The position numbers were made by a program, and so were the translations under genes. DNA of 5,175 nucleotides from an uncultured Fretibacterium sp. (GTDB taxonomy: Bacteria; Synergistota; Synergistia; Synergistales; Aminobacteriaceae), in NCBI GenBank assembly GCA_937892105.1, contig CALAUZ010000369.1, positions 1-5,175 of the forward strand, given 5' to 3'. This document shows, one piece after another, positions 1 to 5,175 of this stretch. Positions within the stretch are counted from its first letter, which is position 1, and every line of letters begins with the position of its first letter. The notes beneath the pieces are model-generated. The model worked only from the letters and a program-made list of their open reading frames with translations. It did no database searches and was not told where the DNA came from.

Positions 1-265
1 ACGGAGGTTTAACAGGTTCAGGCTCAGGAGGTTGAGGGCGAGGTGGAGCGATAGATTGCGCCCCGCTGGAAGCCTCAAAGAGATTGAGGGGAGCGTTACT
101 TCCGTTTACGCCATTGCCCGAATTGAGGATAGAAGTAGCAACGAGGGTAAAGATGATCCCCGCGCCAATGAAGATGAAGAGAGCGATTCTTTTCGAGGCA
201 GATTTACCCTGTTTAGCTATTTGCTGAGGAGAAGGCTCGAAACGGTCAGGGCTGTCGGAATTCAT
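1..265 (-). CDS. trbI: TrbI (VirB10-family) core complex protein, N-terminal part
   Basis: The first 88 codons of a gene that continues past the left edge. VirB10/TrbI is anchored in the inner membrane, spans the periplasm and forms the outer-membrane channel with TrbG. The visible part has the expected N-terminal plan: a short cytoplasmic segment starting MNSDSPDRFEPSPQQIAK, a basic KSASKR, one membrane helix at about residues 27-46, and a periplasmic proline-rich stretch APPRPQPPEPEPVKPP at the edge. The ATG at 265 overlaps the trbG TGA in an ATGA junction. The likely ribosome binding site, GGAAGG or AAGGCGG at 274-282, lies in the end of trbG. The conserved C-terminal VirB10 domain is outside the window, so the call relies on position, topology and the proline-rich linker. 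Confidence 0.88.
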   Translation of the reverse strand, partial: MNSDSPDRFEPSPQQIAKQGKSASKRIALFIFIGAGIIFTLVATSILNSGNGVNGSNAPLNLFEASSGAQSIAPPRPQPPEPEPVKPP

Positions 266-1341
266 TTACTGCGCCGCCTTCCAGTAGTAGCTCTGCTTTC
301 CCTGATATTTGTATCGATGAGTTTTTCATCACGAACGATAGCGACTCTCTTGTTGCCGATTTTAAGATAGGCCCTGTCAAATAAGCGGTCAACGATGTAA
401 TAACGTCCCTTTACGCGGTAATTGGAGAGAGATTCTTTCTTGTCGAGGTAGATGTAGAAAGCGGGAGTTTCGCTGAAGCGCAGAGGCATACGGATATAAG
501 TTTTATTGCCGTCATCGAAAACCGCGTCGGGTTTCCAGTCAACTTTGTTCTTGTCAATGATAGTATAGCGAGTGTAGAGAGTATCAAAATTTACGCCGTC
601 CGTACCAAGCTGTAACTCATCTTCGAGAGGCTTTTTGCCCGAACTATTCTGCTGACTTTTAGAGAAGATAGCAGTTAAGTCGTTAGTCTGGTAGGAGAAA
701 GCGACCCCGCGAATGTACTGGGAGTTATCAGTAGCGGTTAAGTCGAGATTGTAGGTTCTCTTGTCGGTATGAACGAGCAAATTAGTAGAGATGCCCGGCT
801 GGGAAGGTTTGACGACGATATGAGAAACAGCGAGGCCGTTTTTCATGGACTGAGACGGCGAGAACATCCAACGGACAGTATCGCCCGCATGAATGCCCAT
901 GATGGATTCGCCGGGTTCGAGAGCGACATCGGTCATTCTCATAGGACGACAAGTGATGATAGGGATAACTTCACCATAAGGGTAGATGACGTAGCCCTGT
1001 TCGCCAATGAAAGGATTAGTAGCGGCTTTAGCGTCGTCAAAGTTTTTTCTCATCTCAAAGACGAGTTTGTCATAGCGTCGTAGCTTAATCTCTTTGTCGA
1101 GATTCTCCCAGAGCTGAATCCTTGCGGTTTCTTCAGCGGCTTCCTGCAATGCTTTGAATTGAGCTTCGACGGCTTTAATTTCGGCCAGCTCATTTTGAGA
1201 CGGAGGAGTATTTTCGTACAAAGGGACTTCAGACGGAAGGATAATCTCGCCCGTGTCGCTGTTGTAACCTGGAGTAGCGGCGAAGGTCTGATTTGCCGTA
1301 AGTAATACGAGAAGCGAAAGAAAGAAAATATTTCTGTACAT
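262..1341 (-). CDS. trbG: TrbG (VirB9-family) core complex protein
   Basis: Predicted 359-residue periplasmic protein of the VirB9/TrbG family, which joins TrbI (VirB10) in the core complex that spans to the outer membrane. Residues 1-21 are a signal peptide (cleavage near TFA|AT). Residues 50-100 are a charged, Glu/Lys-rich predicted helix. The VirB9 fold follows: GYVIYPYGEVIPIITCRPMR at about 116-135, GESIMGIHAGDTVRWMF at 144-160, and the family hallmark SHIVVKPSQPGISTNLLVHT at 173-192 followed by RTYNLDL. The C-terminal domain has WKPDAVFDDGNKTYIRMP (269-286) and YYIVDRLFDRAYLKIGN, both typical. The tail GRRRSK is very basic. The ATG at 1341 was chosen over an in-frame GTG at 1350 because the GTG lies within the ribosome binding site AGGTGG. 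No lipoprotein cysteine is seen. The stop overlaps the trbI start. Confidence 0.93.
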   Translation of the reverse strand: MYRNIFFLSLLVLLTANQTFAATPGYNSDTGEIILPSEVPLYENTPPSQNELAEIKAVEAQFKALQEAAEETARIQLWENLDKEIKLRRYDKLVFEMRKNFDDAKAATNPFIGEQGYVIYPYGEVIPIITCRPMRMTDVALEPGESIMGIHAGDTVRWMFSPSQSMKNGLAVSHIVVKPSQPGISTNLLVHTDKRTYNLDLTATDNSQYIRGVAFSYQTNDLTAIFSKSQQNSSGKKPLEDELQLGTDGVNFDTLYTRYTIIDKNKVDWKPDAVFDDGNKTYIRMPLRFSETPAFYIYLDKKESLSNYRVKGRYYIVDRLFDRAYLKIGNKRVAIVRDEKLIDTNIRESRATTGRRRSK

Positions 1342-1346
1342 GGTAA

Positions 1347-1352
1347 CCACCT
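1347..1352 (-). promoter_or_regulatory. Ribosome binding site of trbG
   Basis: AGGTGG on the minus strand, 5 nt before the ATG at 1341. It contains the in-frame GTG at 1350, which makes that GTG an unlikely start. It lies in the 17-nt gap after trbF. Confidence 0.7.
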
Positions 1353-1358
1353 TTGAGA

Positions 1359-2054
1359 TTAAGATTGAGGAGCAGAGATGTTAATGTCCTGAGCCATATT
1401 GATTTCAGTGATGAAGATACCGAGGGGGTTTTTGAGAACTTCCTCAAGCTCGCGGACAGGAGAAATAGCGACGGAGACGATAGCCCTCCAGTCAGTCCGC
1501 TCAATGATAGAGCCTTGATCCATTTTTTCTTCGGACCATAAGACCTGCCAAGATTTGTCATCACTGCCCGCGCGAACGATAGAGCGAATTTCGACTTGAA
1601 CAGTAAACTCGCGCTTATTCTGAGTTGCGATGAAAGGGTTATGTTCCTTGTAAAACTGAGAAACGACAGCTTCAGCGGGACTATTTTTAGCGAGATAGGA
1701 ATAGACATCATTAACCATACGTCTTTGAGAGGACACATCAGTGATGAGAGTCTTGAAGTTGACGAAGAAGCCACCGAGAGCGGCAATAATGACTCTAGTA
1801 TCAGCAATAGCCCCCTCCCTAGCGGACTTAATAGCGACGGCATAACCGTGTTTATCGACCTGCACGATATAGGGAACGACTTTATTTTGACTTGCGAGCC
1901 ACATCATAGTTGCGCCGAAAGCGAGGCAGAGCAGAAGCATAAACATAGAGATTTGCCGCCAATGAGCCGCGTCTTTAACCGCCGAGCCGTAACGGTCTCC
2001 GTATTCTTTTCGAGCGGAAAGATAAGGATTATCCTGAAAATTGTTGTCAGGCAT
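1359..2054 (-). CDS. trbF: TrbF (VirB8-family) assembly factor
   Basis: Predicted 231-residue bitopic protein, the usual TrbF/VirB8 size. VirB8 proteins are anchored in the inner membrane and use a periplasmic domain to nucleate assembly of the secretion channel. The layout fits: a short cytoplasmic part beginning MPDNNFQDNPYLSARKEYGD, one membrane helix at about residues 35-54, and a periplasmic domain from about 58 on. The domain opens with VVPYIVQVDKHG, a family signature after the helix. The NPLG at residues 209-212 is the NPxG motif known in VirB8 proteins for domain interactions. A WSEE...RTDW segment lies in the central sheet region. The ATG touches the trbL stop, and its ribosome binding site GGAGGGG (2064-2070, spacing 9) lies inside the end of trbL, so translation of the two is probably coupled. 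Confidence 0.93.
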   Translation of the reverse strand: MPDNNFQDNPYLSARKEYGDRYGSAVKDAAHWRQISMFMLLLCLAFGATMMWLASQNKVVPYIVQVDKHGYAVAIKSAREGAIADTRVIIAALGGFFVNFKTLITDVSSQRRMVNDVYSYLAKNSPAEAVVSQFYKEHNPFIATQNKREFTVQVEIRSIVRAGSDDKSWQVLWSEEKMDQGSIIERTDWRAIVSVAISPVRELEEVLKNPLGIFITEINMAQDINISAPQS

Positions 2055-3323
2055 TTAGACAGACCCCTCCTTACGATTATGTTGCGGTATTGAAGGAGCT
2101 GGCATCATTTCGGGAGTATCATCGTGAAGGAAGCGAGTAGCCCTGTCAGACTGCGCCCCGAAGAGAGTGCTTGCGGCGACGTAATGAAGCATGTTGCCAG
2201 ATTTAGCGGCATTAACGAGATTATTGACGACGGGAATATGAGAAGCGACATGGTCAACTGCGCCACCGAATCCGCCCTCTTTAGCCGCGTCCCAAGTATC
2301 AGCCACGCCCCTGAAAGTAGCAGTTTGAGCATTACGCAGACTCTCGACAACAGTTTTTCCTGTCCCAAGCAAACCGCCAGAACGCCCGCCGCTCTGAGAT
2401 TTCTCGCCGATAGCTCCGTGAACAAGGGAAGACGCAGAAGATGAGAATAACTCATGACCGAAAGACAAAGCCGCGCCGCTAACGACGGATTGAGCCATAG
2501 ATGGAACAATACGAGCGGCCATAAAGATACAAATAGTGCCGCCAAGAATCTGCCCCGCCGCCGTGATGAGAGTAGCCATGTCAGTAGCCGAGCTGAAAGT
2601 AGCCTCCCAATCAATGAGCAAAGCATTAGCGAGAGCATAGACAATCATAATCATGAGTAGCTTAACGCCGATGGAGACGGAATAACGCAGGTAACTCAAA
2701 GCAATATCACGAGTGTACTCGAAGCCGCCAAAGCCGATTAAGATAGCTCCGCCGCAAATGACTAAGTGCATTTCAATGAGAGCGACGGCCATAGTTCCCG
2801 CGAGCATAGCGACGACAACGAGAATGACAATGCCGATAAGCATAATGCCGATGAAATCGCCCCAACCCGCGTCCCAACCTCTTTCAACCATAGTGCCGTA
2901 GAGCCGAATGCCAGCGACGAGCAAATCATCAGGAGCGACATCCTGACCTGCGATAGAGCGTCCGGCCTCCATGAAAGAATTGACGATGAGCTTAGGAAGG
3001 AAAGTAGCCACGCCAGAACTGGACATAATCCAGAAGAACACGCCGACATAGATAATCCATTTAGCGATATGAGCAGCAACGGAGCCGATGTTACTTTCGC
3101 CGCTGAGAATCATTTTGCCGAGACCCAGAGCAAGAGACAGGGTAGCCAGCCCGACAAAGAGAGACCGAGCGAAGCCCAATAATCTATCGCCAATGCCGGA
3201 CGTGAAATTCTTGACAAATTCGAGAGTGGCATTAGTGCCAGGGCTAGCGGCGTAAGCATAAGATGTGAAGAAAACAACTAACGCCAACGAAAAAAGAGCG
3301 ACGAGAATTTTCTTATGTCTCAT
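2055..3323 (-). CDS. trbL: TrbL (VirB6-family) polytopic inner-membrane channel protein
   Basis: Predicted 422-residue membrane protein of the VirB6/TrbL family, which sits in the inner membrane and forms part of the DNA translocation path. Residues 1-25 form a signal peptide (likely cleavage AYA|ASPG). Hydrophobic segments follow at about 48-72, 85-101, 157-183, 184-201, 217-238 and 250-273. The remaining 150 residues are a polar, Gly/Ser/Ala-rich tail ending MMPAPSIPQHNRKEGSV, as is usual for TrbL. The ATG at 3323 was preferred because GAGGG at 3332-3336 is 8 nt upstream and the signal peptide begins there. An ATG at 3338, giving 5 more residues and an ATGA overlap with the previous stop, remains possible, but its upstream sequence has no good ribosome binding site. 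The stop TAA directly abuts the trbF ATG. A GLLGTGKT stretch in the tail matches the Walker A pattern, probably by chance. Confidence 0.88.
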   Translation of the reverse strand: MRHKKILVALFSLALVVFFTSYAYAASPGTNATLEFVKNFTSGIGDRLLGFARSLFVGLATLSLALGLGKMILSGESNIGSVAAHIAKWIIYVGVFFWIMSSSGVATFLPKLIVNSFMEAGRSIAGQDVAPDDLLVAGIRLYGTMVERGWDAGWGDFIGIMLIGIVILVVVAMLAGTMAVALIEMHLVICGGAILIGFGGFEYTRDIALSYLRYSVSIGVKLLMIMIVYALANALLIDWEATFSSATDMATLITAAGQILGGTICIFMAARIVPSMAQSVVSGAALSFGHELFSSSASSLVHGAIGEKSQSGGRSGGLLGTGKTVVESLRNAQTATFRGVADTWDAAKEGGFGGAVDHVASHIPVVNNLVNAAKSGNMLHYVAASTLFGAQSDRATRFLHDDTPEMMPAPSIPQHNRKEGSV

Positions 3324-3331
3324 AAAAGCAA

Positions 3332-3336
3332 CCCTC
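3332..3336 (-). promoter_or_regulatory. Ribosome binding site deciding the trbL start
   Basis: GAGGG on the minus strand, 8 nt before the ATG at 3323. It starts within the TGA stop of the upstream trbJ-like gene. It favours the second ATG over the first one at 3338, which itself overlaps this site. Confidence 0.6.
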
Positions 3337-4063
3337 ATTGATTGAAGCCCGGAGTGAAAGTTTGACCGGGTATCTGCAAATTTTTCAAGGACTTGTAAGC
3401 CTCAAGAATGCTTTGCTCTTTTTGTTCCTGAGTGTCAATGTCATCACGTTCAGCCTCAAGGAAAGTAGTCAGGAAGCCTTGAAGCGTCTGCTCATTCCGT
3501 GCAATCATGGAGCTAGTGTGATCGAGCAATGCGCCAAGAGCCTGTAAAGCCTGAACCTGTCCCTCCGAGTTAGAGAGAGCGGAGAGTATTTTTTCGCGTG
3601 TCTTTTCATCGTTTTTGAAGTCCTTAGCGGTGATGTTAAGAGCCTTCAAATAAGCCTCGAAAGTCAGTTTAAGCTGTTTATCGCGTTTCTTGTTGCGTTC
3701 TTTGAGGTCGTTAATGTTTAGCCCCTGTTGCCACTCAGGATGACGAGATTTGAGAGAGTTCTCAATATCGTCAGTGAAATGAGTAATACTGTCAACCTGC
3801 TGAAGAATGCCCCTGACCTGCGAGAAATTTTCAGCGAGAAGTTCTTTCATGCCGTTAATCTGATTAATGACAGACTGCGGAAGTTGAGCGAGCATTTTGA
3901 GCTGATTAAGTTTCATCTCAATGGTGTTGAGCCATTCAGCGACAGCCTTAACCTTGACGGTAATCTGAGTAGTCTCCTGAGCGATGAAGCACTCTGAGCA
4001 AGACGCAGAAATGACCACCAAGATAGAGGCAAGCATCATGAACGTGAAAAATCTGTGTTTCAT
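3335..4063 (-). CDS. Second TrbJ-like (VirB5-like) protein, divergent paralogue
   Basis: Predicted 242-residue exported helical protein. It aligns by eye with the upstream trbJ over the C-terminal two thirds: YLKALNITAKDF against YIKVLNLNAQNF, SEGQVQALQALGALLDH against ESGQTKAIQIIGAIVNH, then RNEQTLQGFL against RNNQELSGFM, and both end in FTPGF. The N-terminus differs: a hydrophobic export segment (about residues 5-20) is followed by two cysteines (22 and 25), and the GIPV motif of the first copy is absent. Cleavage could be after FIA at residue 28; Cys22 lacks a good lipobox because the -3 residue is Ser. GGGAGGG at 4069-4075, 5 nt before the ATG, is a strong ribosome binding site. Its slot, between trbJ and trbL, is where Ti operons have trbK. 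It may be a second pilus or adhesion subunit, or have taken another role; that part is inference. I leave the symbol blank since it may not be the functional trbJ. Confidence 0.75.
   Translation of the reverse strand: MKHRFFTFMMLASILVVISASCSECFIAQETTQITVKVKAVAEWLNTIEMKLNQLKMLAQLPQSVINQINGMKELLAENFSQVRGILQQVDSITHFTDDIENSLKSRHPEWQQGLNINDLKERNKKRDKQLKLTFEAYLKALNITAKDFKNDEKTREKILSALSNSEGQVQALQALGALLDHTSSMIARNEQTLQGFLTTFLEAERDDIDTQEQKEQSILEAYKSLKNLQIPGQTFTPGFNQ
3342..3360. repeat. Near-identical 19-bp segment, 3' end of the second trbJ-like gene
   Basis: TTGAAGCCCGGAGTGAAAG on the plus strand. It differs from the segment at 4082-4100 by one base. Both encode the C-terminal FTPGF of the two paralogues, so this reads as a remnant of gene duplication or as conserved coding sequence, not as a mobile-element repeat. 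Confidence 0.5.
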
Positions 4064-4077
4064 GTAAACCCTCCCTA

Positions 4078-4824
4078 TTATTTGAAACCCGGAGTGAAAG
4101 ACTTGCCGGAACGTTCAGTTTGAGCGGCACGTTTGCCAATCTCGGAGATATTTTTCTGAACGAGTTTTTTGCGCTGTTTTTCGGCCTGTTGGCGAGTAAT
4201 GTAGTTCTCCATGAAGCCGCTTAATTCCTGATTATTTCTGTCAAGGAGGAATGAAGCATGATTGACGATAGCCCCAATAATCTGAATGGCTTTAGTCTGG
4301 CCGGATTCGGAGTCAGCTTCGTTGAGAGTATCAATCATCCTGTTTCTGATTAGCTGCTCGTTGTCGAAATTCTGAGCATTCAAGTTAAGAACTTTAATGT
4401 AGCCTTCCTGAACGCTTCGCCAATCATCATTGAGACGTTTAGCTTCGTTGACGGTGGAAGTAATATGCTCGTACTCATCAGGAAAATGCTGATTGAAAGC
4501 CTCGCCGAAATTGGAGATGTCAGCAGTGAGGCTTTTAGCATTCTGCAAGACGGATTGAGCTTCAGAGAAGACCTGCATAATCTGGCCATTGCCTAACTGC
4601 AAAAGGCGAGACTTGAGAGAGTTTAGCATAGCGATGTGATTCTTGAGCATTTCAAGCTGTTCAGTAACCTCGTGAACGTCAGCGGCGAGTTTGTCGAGCT
4701 GAGTACTTTCCATGACAGGAATGCCCTCAACCCAGAGCCACCAAGCGTGAGCCGGAAGAGCTGTAAAAAGAAAAGTAGCTCCAGCCAGCAGAAAGAGTTT
4801 AAGATGTGTATTGTATTTGTGCAT
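4078..4824 (-). CDS. trbJ: TrbJ-like (VirB5-like) secreted conjugation protein, first copy
   Basis: Predicted 248-residue secreted protein. TrbJ corresponds to VirB5, a periplasmic or pilus-tip-associated component of the mating apparatus. Residues 1-27 form a clear Sec signal peptide: basic start, hydrophobic core, likely cleavage after AHA. The mature protein begins WWLWVEGIPVMES; the GIPV motif near the mature N-terminus is typical of TrbJ. The rest is almost all amphipathic helix, with likely coiled coil around residues 42-100, a VLNLNAQNF segment at about 145-153, and a C-terminal FTPGF just before the end. The ATG at 4824 was chosen over one at 4920 because GGAGG at 4835-4839 lies 10 nt upstream, the signal peptide starts there, and the longer form would overlap trbE by 80 nt. 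Tandem stops TAA-TAG end the gene. Position directly after trbE fits trbJ in Ti and Tn4371-type operons. It is paralogous to the next gene. Confidence 0.85.
   Translation of the reverse strand: MHKYNTHLKLFLLAGATFLFTALPAHAWWLWVEGIPVMESTQLDKLAADVHEVTEQLEMLKNHIAMLNSLKSRLLQLGNGQIMQVFSEAQSVLQNAKSLTADISNFGEAFNQHFPDEYEHITSTVNEAKRLNDDWRSVQEGYIKVLNLNAQNFDNEQLIRNRMIDTLNEADSESGQTKAIQIIGAIVNHASFLLDRNNQELSGFMENYITRQQAEKQRKKLVQKNISEIGKRAAQTERSGKSFTPGFK
4082..4100. repeat. Near-identical 19-bp segment, 3' end of trbJ
   Basis: TTGAAACCCGGAGTGAAAG on the plus strand, partner of the segment at 3342-3360 (18 of 19 bases equal), 740 bp away in the same orientation. It lies at the same place relative to the stop codon in each gene. 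Confidence 0.5.
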
Positions 4825-4834
4825 TGATATTATG

Positions 4835-4839
4835 CCTCC
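4835..4839 (-). promoter_or_regulatory. Ribosome binding site deciding the trbJ start
   Basis: GGAGG on the minus strand, 10 nt before the ATG at 4824, in the 16-nt gap between the trbE stop and trbJ. It supports this start over the upstream in-frame ATG at 4920. Confidence 0.65.
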
Positions 4840-4840
4840 A

Positions 4841-5175
4841 TTAATCAGAGAAAATATGAGAATGAAAGGACAGATCGACTTTGTGCCAAGCGTCTGCCCA
4901 GTCAGGTAAATCACGTTCATTGAGCCATTGAATAGGCCACTCTCTGCCGTAACATTCTTTAAGCTCCCGAACGCGAGCTAAATCATCAGCCCCGCTTGAG
5001 CCGACAAAGGCCAAAGCAACAGGGCCTAAACCGAGACTGAATAAACGACGGCCTTTAGGAGAGATGATGTAGTATTCGCGTTTGCGAGTCATGCGGGAGA
5101 TGAGATTAACTTGACGTTCGTTGAGCTGTAAGTAATCGCGGTAGAACTCGCCGATTTTACTGCCTTTAGCGTCAG
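4841..5175 (-). CDS. trbE: TrbE (VirB4-family conjugation ATPase), C-terminal part
   Basis: This is the last 110 residues of a gene that enters from the right edge; the frame stays open to the edge, so no start is visible. TrbE/VirB4 is the inner-membrane-associated ATPase that powers assembly of the conjugative type IV secretion channel. The visible part matches the family's C-terminal end: a LNERQ segment, then a basic-aromatic KREYY stretch, SPKGRRLFSLGLGPVALAF, and a final ARVRELKECYGREWPIQWL segment, all in the order I know from TrbE proteins. The Walker A and B motifs would lie upstream, outside the window. The tail after the WPIQWL segment ends in SFHSHIFSD, which I do not recognise. 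The TAA stop is 16 nt before trbJ1, so the two are probably co-transcribed. The family call rests on recalled conservation, but the match is strong. Confidence 0.9.
   Translation of the reverse strand, partial: DAKGSKIGEFYRDYLQLNERQVNLISRMTRKREYYIISPKGRRLFSLGLGPVALAFVGSSGADDLARVRELKECYGREWPIQWLNERDLPDWADAWHKVDLSFHSHIFSD

Noticed and set aside
32..370. 112-codon plus-strand open frame at the left edge
   Set aside because: It is antisense to the trbI start and trbG end, both of which are supported by family motifs and coupled stop-start signals.
1229..1843. 204-codon open frame on the minus strand across trbF and trbG
   Set aside because: It is a shifted frame through two well-supported genes, rich in Leu and Ser with no family features, as expected for an out-of-frame reading.
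1596..2093. 165-codon open frame on the plus strand opposite trbF
   Set aside because: It is fully antisense to a confidently identified VirB8-family gene and has no recognisable domain; it overlaps the trbL end as well.
2352..2375. GLLGTGKT in the TrbL C-terminal tail, a match to the Walker A pattern
   Set aside because: It lies in a Gly/Ser-rich, probably disordered tail with no hydrophobic strand before it and no Walker B or other nucleotide-binding motif. TrbL/VirB6 proteins are not ATPases.
2105..2644. 179-codon minus-strand open frame within trbL
   Set aside because: Out-of-frame reading of the trbL membrane region; the hydrophobic, Leu/Ser-rich composition comes from the shifted frame.
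2766..3182. Plus-strand open frames of 60-138 codons opposite trbL (also 2124-2444, 2454-2660, 2713-2901)
   Set aside because: All are antisense to trbL, very polar mirror images of membrane segments, and have no recognisable domain.
4825..4920. 32-residue N-terminal extension of trbJ from the ATG at 4920
   Set aside because: It would overlap the trbE end by 80 nt, would bury the signal peptide, and ignores the GGAGG placed before the ATG at 4824.

Overview
The window is the middle and distal part of one conjugation operon. All genes lie on the minus strand and read from right to left. They encode core parts of a P-type (Trb, VirB-like) type IV secretion system for mating-pair formation. In transcription order they are: the end of trbE (VirB4 ATPase), a trbJ (VirB5-like), a second and divergent trbJ-like gene, trbL (VirB6), trbF (VirB8), trbG (VirB9), and the start of trbI (VirB10), which runs off the left edge.

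The order trbE-J-L-F-G-I is the one I know from Tn4371-type integrative elements and, with trbK and trbH added, from Agrobacterium Ti plasmids. It differs from the RP4 order. The window therefore most likely comes from an integrative conjugative element or conjugative plasmid. The host should be diderm, because TrbG and TrbI build the outer-membrane-spanning core and at least three of the proteins carry Sec-type signal peptides. I cannot name the genus. The base composition looks balanced, and the proteins are clearly Trb-like but divergent, so the host need not be one of the well-studied Proteobacteria.

Genes are packed with almost no spacing. Gaps are 16 nt (trbE-trbJ1), 14 nt (trbJ1-trbJ2) and 11 nt (trbJ2-trbL). 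trbL and trbF abut as TAA-ATG, trbF-trbG has 17 nt, and trbG-trbI overlap by 4 nt (ATGA). Each gene has a recognisable Shine-Dalgarno sequence. I see no internal promoter, terminator, RNA gene, insertion sequence or CRISPR array, and no stretch over 20 nt without coding sequence. Three starts (trbG, trbL, trbJ1) were placed downstream of the longest open frame because the ribosome binding site points there.

Together these genes supply the ATPase end (TrbE), secreted periplasmic or pilus-associated components (two TrbJ-like proteins), the polytopic inner-membrane channel protein (TrbL), the periplasmic assembly factor (TrbF) and the core complex (TrbG, TrbI). The one real departure from the standard layout is the tandem pair of TrbJ-like proteins. 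The second copy sits where Ti-type operons carry the small entry-exclusion gene trbK. Nothing else here looks like a new system.
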